DNA of 46,372 nucleotides from Bacteroidota bacterium (lineage in GTDB: Bacteria; Bacteroidota; Bacteroidia; NS11-12g; UBA955): assembly GCA_030682255.1 (NCBI GenBank), contig JAUXOK010000018.1:1-46372 (forward strand). The letters run 5' to 3'. The translations under genes were made by a program, and so were the position numbers. Below are positions 33,389-41,801 of this stretch, piece after piece (the first letter of the stretch is position 1; the number at the start of each line of letters is the position of its first letter). The notes under the pieces are model-generated. The model did no database searches. It saw only the letters and a list, made by a program, of their open reading frames with translations, and was not told the DNA's origin.

Positions 33389-34906
33389 TTATTTGATAAT
33401 CATCTCAATAGTGTTTTTAGATTCAGTACCACCATTATGGTTGGTAATAATTCTATCACGAGAGATACCGAATTTTTCATTTAAGAATTTTATGATTTCT
33501 TCCATACAACGGGTGTTTCCAGCTGCATTATATTTTGAACTTTTACCACCTGGACCGTTTAAAATTAATTTTTTATCAGGACATTGTTTCATTTTGTCAG
33601 CTACTTGATAAAGTAAGTTTTTTACTTCTTTTGTTAAGCAGTTACTTGAAATTGTGATAGGAGGGAAGGTAACGTTATCGCAGCTACAACAAACTTTAAA
33701 TTCTATACCATTAGCATCAACTAAAGCTCCTGGAGAAGAATTTGGTTCTCTATCTCTGTGATCAGGAATGCCGTCACCATCACTATCAATAGATCTGCCT
33801 TTTTCATCAACAGTAGCCCCTTTATCAGAAAAAGGCTCTTCGTCTTGACAATCTGGAACACCATCACCATCTGAATCTACAGCCATACCATTACCATATA
33901 CCATACAAGAATCTGGCGTATCATTTTCTTGGTCAAAGCAATTTGAAACATGGTCATTGTCATCATCTACACCTAAGCAATCTGTTTTCTTTTTGATATC
34001 CGCTATTTGGTCATAAATAGATTCAACTGGACTTAACCAATCATAATGTTGAGGGTTTTTAGCTCCAAACTTCCAACCAAAAGATGCTCTTAAAAATGAG
34101 TAAGAATCCCACCATCTATTTGCAAATATAGCTGTATTATAAACATCAATATCATCGCTTCTTACCCAAGTATGACGATATTCAATGCCTAAATCAAAAT
34201 GTCTGCTTAAATAATGTTTAAAGCCTAAGCCTACTGGAACAATAAAATGACGTCCTTGGTATGATTCTGTAACTTGTAATCCATAATTTGGATTTGGGCT
34301 ACCATTACCAAATGAAGATGTTAAATAATAATCTCCTGTAAATAATCTTTGATCAATAAAATGTGCTTTAGATTTAAACGATGCTTGTCCAATACCAGCA
34401 AATAAATACATTTGGGTTTTTCTTAAGGGTCTTAAAAAAGATATATTACCTAAAGTGAAGTGAGCTTGTACATTCCAATCTTGAGTGCTTGATCTGAATC
34501 TAAAGTTATCTTTAAAACCAGTTGGACTTTGTAAATCTCTCTCTCCTCTTAACATAGCAAAATTATATTCTGCTCTTAAAGCAAAAGTTTGAGATATTGA
34601 ATATTTGATAAATGGAGCAAAATCATAACCTAATTGTTTTTTGTCTGCATCTCCATTAAAAAATGTTCCACCTGCCATTAATCCTAAAGTCCATTTTTTT
34701 GCTCTTCTATCTTGAAAGTATGAAGATTGTGATTTTTGTCCTGAATCTGATGTTATGCCATCAGCCCATTTTTTGTCTGCATAAGGGTGTCTTTTCCATG
34801 ACTTAGTAGTGTCTTTCAGAGGAATGTTTAATGTGTTTGTGTTAGCTTTAGCACTTACAAATACTAGAGTGATAATACTAAACAAAATAATTTTAATTGC
34901 TTTCAT
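33389..34906 (-). CDS. Outer-membrane protein: beta-barrel, thrombospondin type 3 repeats, OmpA-like C-domain
   Basis: A 505-residue outer-membrane protein. A signal peptide (about 1-22, ending VSAKA) is followed by a PorP/opacity-like beta-barrel (about 70-290: LMAGGTFFNGDAD, YLFAGIGQASF, HFDLGIEYRHTWVRSDD). Calcium-binding TSP3 repeats come next (about 315-395: DDDNDHVSNCFDQENDTPDS, DSDGDGVPDCQDEEP, DSDGDGIPDHRDREP). The OmpA-like domain (about 400-505) has PPITISSNCLTKEVKNLLYQ and SRDRIITNHNGG, but the usual peptidoglycan-binding Asp of the GHTD segment is replaced (ILNGPGGKSSK). Such proteins normally tether the outer membrane to peptidoglycan. It is a single-gene unit with its own promoter and terminator. 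Confidence 0.85.
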   Translation of the reverse strand: MKAIKIILFSIITLVFVSAKANTNTLNIPLKDTTKSWKRHPYADKKWADGITSDSGQKSQSSYFQDRRAKKWTLGLMAGGTFFNGDADKKQLGYDFAPFIKYSISQTFALRAEYNFAMLRGERDLQSPTGFKDNFRFRSSTQDWNVQAHFTLGNISFLRPLRKTQMYLFAGIGQASFKSKAHFIDQRLFTGDYYLTSSFGNGSPNPNYGLQVTESYQGRHFIVPVGLGFKHYLSRHFDLGIEYRHTWVRSDDIDVYNTAIFANRWWDSYSFLRASFGWKFGAKNPQHYDWLSPVESIYDQIADIKKKTDCLGVDDDNDHVSNCFDQENDTPDSCMVYGNGMAVDSDGDGVPDCQDEEPFSDKGATVDEKGRSIDSDGDGIPDHRDREPNSSPGALVDANGIEFKVCCSCDNVTFPPITISSNCLTKEVKNLLYQVADKMKQCPDKKLILNGPGGKSSKYNAAGNTRCMEEIIKFLNEKFGISRDRIITNHNGGTESKNTIEMIIK

Positions 34907-34940
34907 CTTGATGTTAATTTCTTAGATTAATTTGAATGGG

Positions 34941-34948
34941 CAAAAATA
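34941..34948 (-). promoter_or_regulatory. Promoter of the TSP3/OmpA-like gene
   Basis: TATTTTTG on the minus strand, a perfect -7 box 34 nt from the ATG. Confidence 0.7.
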
Positions 34949-35035
34949 GGTGATTTTGATTCAAATTTCAAAATAATTAACTATAAAATAACATAGTAGC
35001 ATAATAATTAATTTATAGTATTGATTGTCAAATGA

Positions 35036-36622
35036 TTACAGTTTGATTATTTGAGCATTATTGATAAATTTCGCGTGAATATTTGATAAAAAATCGACTA
35101 TAGCATTACAGTTTATATACAATTCCAACACGGTTTGATGTCTTTCTTGTATGTTATTTAGGTCGAATGTTTGAAAATATATTTTATCTAACTTATTGAT
35201 TATAAATTCATTCTCTTTTATACTCTTTTCTTCAAAAGCGGTATTAACCTTTTTTAATAGTTTTTCAAATTCTTTTGACTTTTCTGAAATTGCATGTAAT
35301 TCATTCAGCTTAACTTTTGATGTATAATCTAATATTTGTGTCTTTAATTCGCTAAATTGAATGAGGAAAGTTAAATACTCCGACTCAGGTAAATTTATTA
35401 ATTTATAACGGTCTTGTTTGTCTATACTTTTTAATAATTCTATTGGATTGATTTTATTTTCTTTTAACCAATTGCTTTGTGTTTGATTCATAATCCAATA
35501 GCTGGATCTTAATTTTAGATGAGGCGGATTAAGATGATGTGCTTCAAAAACTTCTTTTAATTGTAACCAATAATTGATTTCTGCATTCCCGCCAATGTAA
35601 CTTACATTTGGCAAGATTGTTTCTTGATAAAGAGGCCTTAAAACAGCATTGGGGCTGAATTTTTCAGGAAAATGATTAATTAATTCTAATATTTCAGTTT
35701 CACTATATTCGATGTCTGTTTCTAAAACTTTGTATTTTTTATCTTCATAAACAATCCGTTTTCTATCTTTGTCAGTTAAATAAAAAAAATTTATTGCCCT
35801 TGAGTTTAATTGCAATGAAAGATTTTGAGTTTTTATTTTCTCGGAAAAATTTTGAAAGGAATGATTTGTATTGTTTTGGGTAATGTCATCAATCATTACC
35901 TTTGTAAATAAAGATTTAAAATTCTTATTATCAGCCTCTAAAACAACTAAGCCCTTTTCTCCAAACAAATGATTTACAATTTTTGCAGTGGCTTGCGATA
36001 AATTGGAAGAACTAAGATAACAATCTTTTATTTGAGAAACTAAGACTAAAGCTTGTTCATTAAAATTTACTTTACTTATCAATTCATCAAAAAACAAAGC
36101 AAAATCTTTTGTGTGATATCTACCTAATGCGCCACTTTGATTGGTTTGCCAAGTGAATTCTTTGTTATAAATTTTAATTGTTTTTACTTCATCGTAATCA
36201 TGATCTTCTGATGCCATCCAAAATATTGGCACAAACAAACAATCTGGATATTTTTTATTGAATATTTCTGCAGCAACTATTACATCTATTATTTTATACA
36301 GCACCAAAGCAGGACCAAGGCATGGATGCAATTGTTGCCCCGTTGTAATTGTGTATGTATTTTTATTTTTTAAGGCAGAAATATTATTTATAACTTTTTC
36401 GGATATAACTGAATCCTGAAGTTGATTTTTATAAAAATGCAAAAGTTCATCAACTAATATCTGTCGGTGCTGAACACTAAAATCTGATTTACCATTGATC
36501 GCTTCATCAATATTATAAAAAGGGTGTTGCTCTCCAATTAAATTTTTCAACTCTGTTTGACCATCCACAAATGCCTTGGTGGCAGATGACAAAAAATCTA
36601 TCTCACTTAAATTGAATTGCAC
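35036..36622 (-). CDS. bshC: Bacillithiol synthase BshC (cysteine-adding enzyme)
   Basis: Last step of bacillithiol synthesis, joining cysteine to glucosaminyl-malate. The 528-residue protein shows the family core TITTGQQLHPCLGPALVLYK near residue 95, FWMASEDHDYDEVKTIKI and NVSYIGGNAEINYWLQLKEV, with a C-terminal coiled-coil-like stretch (about 400-480, KVKLNELHAISEKSKEFEKL). The start is a GTG at 36622, 12 nt after rimO. Its presence implies that this organism uses bacillithiol as a low-molecular-weight thiol; bshA and bshB are not in the window. It is the last gene of the leftward ftsY-rimO-bshC run. Confidence 0.94.
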   Translation of the reverse strand: MQFNLSEIDFLSSATKAFVDGQTELKNLIGEQHPFYNIDEAINGKSDFSVQHRQILVDELLHFYKNQLQDSVISEKVINNISALKNKNTYTITTGQQLHPCLGPALVLYKIIDVIVAAEIFNKKYPDCLFVPIFWMASEDHDYDEVKTIKIYNKEFTWQTNQSGALGRYHTKDFALFFDELISKVNFNEQALVLVSQIKDCYLSSSNLSQATAKIVNHLFGEKGLVVLEADNKNFKSLFTKVMIDDITQNNTNHSFQNFSEKIKTQNLSLQLNSRAINFFYLTDKDRKRIVYEDKKYKVLETDIEYSETEILELINHFPEKFSPNAVLRPLYQETILPNVSYIGGNAEINYWLQLKEVFEAHHLNPPHLKLRSSYWIMNQTQSNWLKENKINPIELLKSIDKQDRYKLINLPESEYLTFLIQFSELKTQILDYTSKVKLNELHAISEKSKEFEKLLKKVNTAFEEKSIKENEFIINKLDKIYFQTFDLNNIQERHQTVLELYINCNAIVDFLSNIHAKFINNAQIIKL

Positions 36623-36634
36623 TTTTATTTAATT

Positions 36635-37951
36635 TTATTGTTTAACTAATTCGCCAATCAAATCAAAAGACTCTACATTGGTGATTTTAACATTAGCAAA
36701 ATCGCCCAATCTCACAAATTGATTGCTGGCATCTACAAGTACTTCATTGTCCACCTCTGGAGAATCCCACTCTGTTCTTCCAACAAAATATTGTCCTTCT
36801 TTTCTATCAAACAACACTTTGACCACTTTGCCTATCATCGCTTGATTTTTTGCCATAGAAATTTCTTCTTGAATTGCCATGATTTCTTCTGCTCTCTGTT
36901 TTTTGGTATGTTCAGGAATATCATCTGCTAAGGAATGCGCATGTGTGTTTTCTTCATGTGAATATGTAAAAACACCCAATCTGTCAAATTTAAAATCTTT
37001 AACAAATTGTTTCAATTCTTCAAAATCTGCCTCAGTTTCGCCTGGATGCCCAACCAACAAAGTTGTCCTTAAAGCAATACCCGGCACTTGTTCTTTAATT
37101 GTATTGAGCAATTCGTAAGTTCTTCTTTTTGAAATTCCTCTGCGCATGATTTTTAAAACATTATCTGAGATATGCTGAACTGGCATGTCAATGTATTTGC
37201 AAATATTTTGGTTTTGCGCCATTACAGGCAAAATCTCCTCTGGAAATTGAGATGGATAGGCATAATGCAACCTAATCCAAGATAATCCTTCAACCTTCAC
37301 TAATTCTTCTAACAATTCTTTCAACTTGCGCTCACCATACAAATCTATGCCATAATAGGTACTATCTTGGGCAATTAACATGATTTCTTTGGTGCCGTTT
37401 TTTACCAAATTCTTAGCCTCTGTAACAATTTGCTCAATGGATTTACTAACATGTTTACCTCTCATCAGTGGAATTGCACAAAAAGAACAAGGTCTATTGC
37501 ATCCTTCGCTAATTTTTAAATACGCATAATGCTGTGGCGTTGTCGTTAATCTTTCTCCAATTAATTCATGTTTGTAATCCGCACCTAATGTCTTCAATAA
37601 ATTGGGTAATTCTAAGGTGCCAAAATAGGCGTCCACTTGTGGAATCTCATTTTCTAATTCATCTTTATAACGATGAGATAGACAACCTGTTACATACAAT
37701 TTATCTATTCTGCCTGCTTCTTTTTCATCCACATATTGCAAAATGGTATCGATACTCTCTTGTTTGGCATTGTCTATAAATCCACAGGTATTAACCACAA
37801 TGATATTGGCTTCATCATTTTCTGCTTCATGTGTAGCATCCATCTGATTGCCTTTGAGTTGACTCAATAAAACTTCGCTATCTACCAAATTTTTACTACA
37901 CCCAAGTGTAATAATATTGATTTTATTCTTTTTAAGGGTTTTGGTTTTCAT
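36635..37951 (-). CDS. rimO: Ribosomal protein S12 methylthiotransferase RimO
   Basis: Radical SAM enzyme that adds a methylthio group to an aspartate of ribosomal protein S12. The 438-residue protein has the N-terminal UPF0004 domain with three cluster cysteines (ITLGCSKNLVDS, VVNTCGFID, VTGCLSHRY). The radical SAM CxxxCxxC is in SEGCNRPCSFCAIPLMRG, and there is a C-terminal TRAM domain (about 370-435). GCSKNLVDSEVLLSQL marks RimO rather than MiaB. It lies 6 nt after ftsY and 12 nt before bshC, so it is in one operon. Confidence 0.96.
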   Translation of the reverse strand: MKTKTLKKNKINIITLGCSKNLVDSEVLLSQLKGNQMDATHEAENDEANIIVVNTCGFIDNAKQESIDTILQYVDEKEAGRIDKLYVTGCLSHRYKDELENEIPQVDAYFGTLELPNLLKTLGADYKHELIGERLTTTPQHYAYLKISEGCNRPCSFCAIPLMRGKHVSKSIEQIVTEAKNLVKNGTKEIMLIAQDSTYYGIDLYGERKLKELLEELVKVEGLSWIRLHYAYPSQFPEEILPVMAQNQNICKYIDMPVQHISDNVLKIMRRGISKRRTYELLNTIKEQVPGIALRTTLLVGHPGETEADFEELKQFVKDFKFDRLGVFTYSHEENTHAHSLADDIPEHTKKQRAEEIMAIQEEISMAKNQAMIGKVVKVLFDRKEGQYFVGRTEWDSPEVDNEVLVDASNQFVRLGDFANVKITNVESFDLIGELVKQ

Positions 37952-37957
37952 AAGTTA

Positions 37958-38932
37958 TTAAACTTCAAACAATGAATTAACAAATTCTGATGGATTAAAT
38001 AAACGAATATCTTCTATTCCCTCGCCAACACCAATGAATCTTACAGGAATTTGAAACTGATCGCTGATGCCAATTACAACACCGCCCTTTGCAGTGCCAT
38101 CTAATTTAGTTAAAGCCAATGAACTCACTTCTGTAGCGGATGTAAAATGTTTGGCTTGCTCAAAAGCATTTTGACCCGTAGAGGCATCCAATACTAGCAT
38201 GACATCGTTTGGTGCGCCTTCAATAACTTTGGTCATCACTCTTTTTATTTTACTCAATTCATTCATCAAATTCACTTTATTATGCAATCTGCCTGCTGTG
38301 TCAACAATCACAATGTCATATTGTTCATTTTTAGCAATTTGCAATGCTTCGAAAGCAACTGCTGATGGATCAGTATTCATGCCTTTGGCAAAAAAACCAC
38401 ATCCAACTCTTTGACTCCATATTTCTAATTGGTCTACTGCGCCTGCTCTGAAAGTATCACCCGCTGCTAACAAAACTTTTTTACCGTTTTTAACAAATTG
38501 ATGGGCTAACTTGCCAATTGTTGTTGTTTTTCCAACACCATTTACGCCTACCACCATCAATACAAAAGGCTTAGGCATATTTGTTAGTTGAAAATCAAAA
38601 TCAAGTGTTTTCTTATTTTCGGTTAATAAAATAGCAATTTCATCTCTCAGAAGTGTGTGCAACTCATTGGTGTTAATGTATTTATCTTTTTTAACCCTTT
38701 GTTCAACTCTTTCAATGATTTTGAGAGTTGTAGAGATGCCAACATCGCTAGTTACCAATATTTCTTCTAATTCATCTAAAAAACTGGCATCGATGGAAGA
38801 TTTTCCAGCTATAGATTTAGAAAGTTTGGCAAAAATAGACTCTTTGGTTTTTTCAATTCCTTTATTCGAAACATCATTTTCTTGCTTGATGTTTTCGGTT
38901 TTGTTTTTTTTAAATAAGTCGAATATTGACAT
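37958..38932 (-). CDS. ftsY: Signal recognition particle receptor FtsY
   Basis: GTPase that docks SRP-ribosome complexes at the inner membrane. The 324-residue protein has a short acidic-free N-terminal tail (SIFDLFKKNKTENIKQENDV), the four-helix N domain, and the G domain. GTPase motifs are VVGVNGVGKTTTIGKLAHQF near residue 129, DTFRAGAVDQL, VIVDTAGRLHNK near 210, and ALTKLDGTAKGGVV with VRFIGVGEGIEDI at the end. The upstream spacer holds a terminator and no perfect -7 box, so expression may depend on read-through from the rpmB-rpmG cluster or on an unrecognised promoter. Confidence 0.96.
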   Translation of the reverse strand: MSIFDLFKKNKTENIKQENDVSNKGIEKTKESIFAKLSKSIAGKSSIDASFLDELEEILVTSDVGISTTLKIIERVEQRVKKDKYINTNELHTLLRDEIAILLTENKKTLDFDFQLTNMPKPFVLMVVGVNGVGKTTTIGKLAHQFVKNGKKVLLAAGDTFRAGAVDQLEIWSQRVGCGFFAKGMNTDPSAVAFEALQIAKNEQYDIVIVDTAGRLHNKVNLMNELSKIKRVMTKVIEGAPNDVMLVLDASTGQNAFEQAKHFTSATEVSSLALTKLDGTAKGGVVIGISDQFQIPVRFIGVGEGIEDIRLFNPSEFVNSLFEV

Positions 38933-38970
38933 ATATGCTCAGAACGATAATGAATGATGTATAAAATTTT

Positions 38971-38997
38971 AAAAAAAAAGCCCCCGTTTCCGGAGGC
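38971..38997 (-). terminator. Terminator between the DUF4295-type gene and ftsY
   Basis: GCCCCCG (38980-38986) and CGGAGGC (38991-38997) pair around a TTTC loop with one G-T pair. Read leftward it is followed by nine T. It lies 25 nt after the small gene's stop codon, upstream of ftsY. Confidence 0.85.
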
Positions 38998-39021
38998 AAT
39001 CTAAACAATTTTTTTAATAAT

Positions 39022-39171
39022 TTATTTAAAATGTGTTTTGGCTTCTTCGCCAGTAACAATGCTTTCTTGAAAAGAATAAGCTCCGTTTTTAGATTTAACA
39101 GCTCTGAAAACTTTTACGTAATCTTTGCCTTCTCCTGCTTTTTTTAATGTTGCAACTACTTTTTTAGCCAT
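39022..39171 (-). CDS. Small DUF4295-type protein
   Basis: A 49-residue basic protein: MAKKVVATLKKAGEGKDYVK, then VFRAVKSKNGAYSFQESIV and TGEEAKTHFK, ending at TAA 39022-39024. Small proteins of this kind (DUF4295) directly follow rpmB and rpmG in Bacteroidota and may be ribosome-associated; that role is inferred from location and charge. The start codon lies 4 nt after the rpmG stop. It is too short for many gene finders but its conserved place and codon pattern support it. Confidence 0.88.
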   Translation of the reverse strand: MAKKVVATLKKAGEGKDYVKVFRAVKSKNGAYSFQESIVTGEEAKTHFK

Positions 39172-39175
39172 AATC

Positions 39176-39358
39176 TTATTTTATTTCTTTATGTAGGGTT
39201 ACTTTTTTCATAAAAGAATTGTATTTTTTCAATTCAATTCTTTCAGTTGTATTTTTCTTGTTTTTGGTTGTGATGTATCTGCTCATTCCCGGAACATCAG
39301 AATTTTTTTGTTCTGTACATTCAAGAATAACCTGTATACGATTGCCTTTCTTTGCCAT
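39176..39358 (-). CDS. rpmG: 50S ribosomal protein L33
   Basis: Small large-subunit protein of 60 residues: [20 protein letters not shown], then [20 protein letters not shown] and [17 protein letters not shown]. Only one cysteine is present, so this is the zinc-free (C-minus) form. It lies 2 nt after rpmB, in the same operon as the DUF4295-type gene. The zinc-free form matches the usual response to zinc shortage in other bacteria, but no Zur-like site is evident here. Confidence 0.97.
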   Translation of the reverse strand: MAKKGNRIQVILECTEQKNSDVPGMSRYITTKNKKNTTERIELKKYNSFMKKVTLHKEIK

Positions 39359-39360
39359 AA

Positions 39361-39594
39361 TTATATTGTTCCTTTCTTAAATACTCTGTTTAATGCTTCA
39401 GTAATACCAATTTTATTGATAGTTCTGATAGTTGTTGTAGATACTTTTAAGGTAATCCACTCTCCTGTTTCAGGGATAAAAAACCTTTTCTCGTGTAGGT
39501 TAGGATAGAACCTACGCTTTGTTTTGCGGTTACTATGGGAAACATTATTTCCGGCTAGCGCTTTTTTTCCTGATAAATCACAAACTCTTGACAT
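39361..39594 (-). CDS. rpmB: 50S ribosomal protein L28
   Basis: Large-subunit protein of 77 residues. [20 protein letters not shown] opens the family, followed by [20 protein letters not shown] and [15 protein letters not shown] single cysteine near the start remains of the zinc-binding set seen in C-plus forms, so this copy is probably zinc-free. It is the first gene of the rpmB-rpmG-DUF4295 unit, with a full -33/-7 promoter upstream. Confidence 0.97.
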   Translation of the reverse strand: MSRVCDLSGKKALAGNNVSHSNRKTKRRFYPNLHEKRFFIPETGEWITLKVSTTTIRTINKIGITEALNRVFKKGTI

Positions 39595-39614
39595 GACGTT
39601 TTATTTTGGGAGTG

Positions 39615-39622
39615 CAAATGTA
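39615..39622 (-). promoter_or_regulatory. Promoter of rpmB-rpmG
   Basis: TACATTTG on the minus strand, a perfect -7 box, with a TTTG -33 element 21 nt further upstream (CAAA around 39644-39647 on the plus strand). Confidence 0.8.
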
Positions 39623-39693
39623 GTGAATAAATTGTCAACTTTCCAAATAGTTTACAAAAAAAAGATAAAAAATATCAAAACACACCTCATTTA

Positions 39694-40848
39694 TCATTCA
39701 TATAAGACATATTTTTGCCTTATTTTTCGGTATTTTTCAAGATCTTTTACCCAAGTTTGTCTTATTTCATAGACACTTTTTCCTGCTATAATTTGCTTTC
39801 TTAATTGGTTTGTTCCTGCCAATTTTTCAAAAAAAGGTATAAAAAATTGGTCTTTTTTAACACTGTTTTGATAAGCAATAAGCAACCAATTTAAATTTAT
39901 GCATCCATCGCTAAATGCTTTTTTCTCTCCATATTGAGTCAAATCAAATCCTATAAAATTGTGATTTAAAAATTTGGGCGCTTCATAAACCCCTTTGATA
40001 CTTCTAGGCGATATTTTTAGATTGCCCCAAGTAAAATCGGGTGAACCAAAGGATTGATAAGGCTTATCAGTGCCATGTCCCATACTGATGGAAGTGCCTT
40101 CGAATAAACCCAAAGATGGATATAAATAAATGGAACTTTGCGTTTGAAGGTTTGGTGATGGTTTTATGGGTAAAATATATGGCAAATGGTGCTTGTAGTT
40201 TTTTACTTTTACTATTTCTAAGGTGCATTTCACTTTATTATTCAGCCAACCCTCTCCGTTAATCATTTGTGCAATTTCACCAACTGTGCAACCATGAACC
40301 AAAGGAATTGGATGCATGCCAACAAAACTCCTCAGTGTTGTATCTAAAACAGGACCGTCTATGTAATGTCCGTTGGGATTAGGCCTATCCAAAACCATAA
40401 AAGGAATATTGTTTTCTGCACAGGCTTCCATCACATAATGCATGGTGCTGATATAAGTGTAAAACCTAACTCCAACATCTTGAATATCAAAAATTACGTG
40501 TTCTATATCTCTTAAATCTTCTTTTGTTGGTTTCTTATGATTGCCGTATAAAGAGATAATTGCAATGCCAGTTTTGGCATCTTTTCCACTGTTTACAGTT
40601 GTGCCAGCACTTACATTGCCTCTAAAACCATGCTCTGGAGCAAAAATGCATGTAATGTCTATGCCTAATTTCAATAGGGAATCTACCAAATGGGTTTGAC
40701 CAATAAAACTGGTTTGATTCACCACTAAAGCAATTTTTTTCTTTTTTATAACATCCAAATACAACTCCGTTTGATAAGCACCAGGCAGTATTTGAGCCGA
40801 AGCAGATAATATATAAATGAATATGAAAGGAAATAATAAATGGCGCAT
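39694..40848 (-). CDS. DUF1343/NamZ-type exo-beta-N-acetylmuramidase (GH171), exported
   Basis: Likely removes terminal N-acetylmuramic acid from peptidoglycan fragments, as shown for NamZ of Bacillus subtilis. From the ATG at 40848 the protein has 384 residues, with a signal peptide (RHLLFPFIFIYILSASAQ). Family words follow: KKIALVVNQTSFIGQTHLVD, CIFAPEHGFRGNVSAGTTV, DVGVRFYTYISTMHYVMEA, VLDRPNPNGHYIDGPVLD, and PSLGLFEGTSISMGHGTDKP. The frame extends upstream to a TTG at 40881, but that lies inside the -7 box. A role in cell-wall recycling or scavenging is inferred; amgK/murU-type genes are not nearby. Confidence 0.88.
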   Translation of the reverse strand: MRHLLFPFIFIYILSASAQILPGAYQTELYLDVIKKKKIALVVNQTSFIGQTHLVDSLLKLGIDITCIFAPEHGFRGNVSAGTTVNSGKDAKTGIAIISLYGNHKKPTKEDLRDIEHVIFDIQDVGVRFYTYISTMHYVMEACAENNIPFMVLDRPNPNGHYIDGPVLDTTLRSFVGMHPIPLVHGCTVGEIAQMINGEGWLNNKVKCTLEIVKVKNYKHHLPYILPIKPSPNLQTQSSIYLYPSLGLFEGTSISMGHGTDKPYQSFGSPDFTWGNLKISPRSIKGVYEAPKFLNHNFIGFDLTQYGEKKAFSDGCINLNWLLIAYQNSVKKDQFFIPFFEKLAGTNQLRKQIIAGKSVYEIRQTWVKDLEKYRKIRQKYVLYE

Positions 40849-40878
40849 TTTGAGAGAATTATCTATTCTGAAACCATG

Positions 40879-40886
40879 CAAAAATA
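40879..40886 (-). promoter_or_regulatory. Promoter of the NamZ-type gene
   Basis: TATTTTTG on the minus strand, a perfect -7 box 30 nt from the ATG at 40848. It lies between the UbiA gene and the NamZ-type gene. Confidence 0.65.
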
Positions 40887-40907
40887 GGGCTAAAATCTAA
40901 AATCTTG

Positions 40908-41801
40908 TTAAATTAAAAATGTCAACAAATTGATAATACCCAAGATGATTAAAATTTTATAGATGGAATTCACCACTTTAAACTTATCAATGCCGACTAA
41001 AAATAAAGTCATTAAATTGGAAATTAACACCAACAATATAAACTGGTTTCTAATTTCTAAACCATCGTAAAACAACACACCCAAACCAATCATCATCGTG
41101 ATGGCAACAACAAAATAATAAAATGATTTTCCTAAATTTATTCCTAAAACCACTGGAATGGAACGAACACCAATAGCAACATCTCCATTGTAATTGATAA
41201 ACTGTTTGACAAGTTCTCTGCTATAAACCAGCGACATGAAAAATGCACCATAAATAAAAATAAAGGTATAAAATTGATTGTAGTGCAACAATACCGCAAA
41301 AAAGCAAGTGATGCTTAAAATGGAAGCTGCCAATTCTTTAACAAAGGATATTTTTTGAAGTTTGTGAGAATATATCCAAAGGGCAGCAATAAAAAAAAGA
41401 AAGAAAACACCGATTTTAAATGAAGATAAAAAAGCAATAAACAATGCCATCAAATTAAAAATGATGTAGAGATTCAAAGTCGTTCTTTTACTAATCATCC
41501 GATGAAACAAGGCATTATGAGGGCGATTGATTAAATCTTTTTCGAAATCATAAAAATTATTGATTATAAAACCACCAGCAATACTAAAAACAGACGATAA
41601 AACAATGCCATGAAGCTTAAAATCCGACAATATATTGCTATAAGGCAAATGCGCTTGTCTGATAAAAATAAAGGCAGAAATGTATTGTGCAATGATGGTT
41701 AGCAGAATATTATACCATCTAACAACAGAAAATAAAGCAACTATTTTGAGGGCAAGTTTGTTCATTTTGACAGAGGACGATGTGTCTGTCTGCTGAACCA
41801 T
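40908..41801 (-). CDS. UbiA-family prenyltransferase
   Basis: Integral membrane enzyme of 297 residues that transfers a prenyl chain. About eight or nine transmembrane helices alternate with loops. The first Asp-rich motif is NNFYDFEKDLINRPHNAL near residue 80 and the second is NYNGDVAIGVRSIPVVLG near 205. In Bacteroidota such genes beside a mevalonate-type kinase are often annotated as geranylgeranylglycerol-phosphate geranylgeranyltransferase; quinone or other lipid acceptors cannot be excluded. The start ATG overlaps the stop of the upstream kinase (TAATG), indicating coupling. An internal ATG at 41765 would remove only a 12-residue polar extension. Confidence 0.85.
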   Translation of the reverse strand: MVQQTDTSSSVKMNKLALKIVALFSVVRWYNILLTIIAQYISAFIFIRQAHLPYSNILSDFKLHGIVLSSVFSIAGGFIINNFYDFEKDLINRPHNALFHRMISKRTTLNLYIIFNLMALFIAFLSSFKIGVFFLFFIAALWIYSHKLQKISFVKELAASILSITCFFAVLLHYNQFYTFIFIYGAFFMSLVYSRELVKQFINYNGDVAIGVRSIPVVLGINLGKSFYYFVVAITMMIGLGVLFYDGLEIRNQFILLVLISNLMTLFLVGIDKFKVVNSIYKILIILGIINLLTFLI

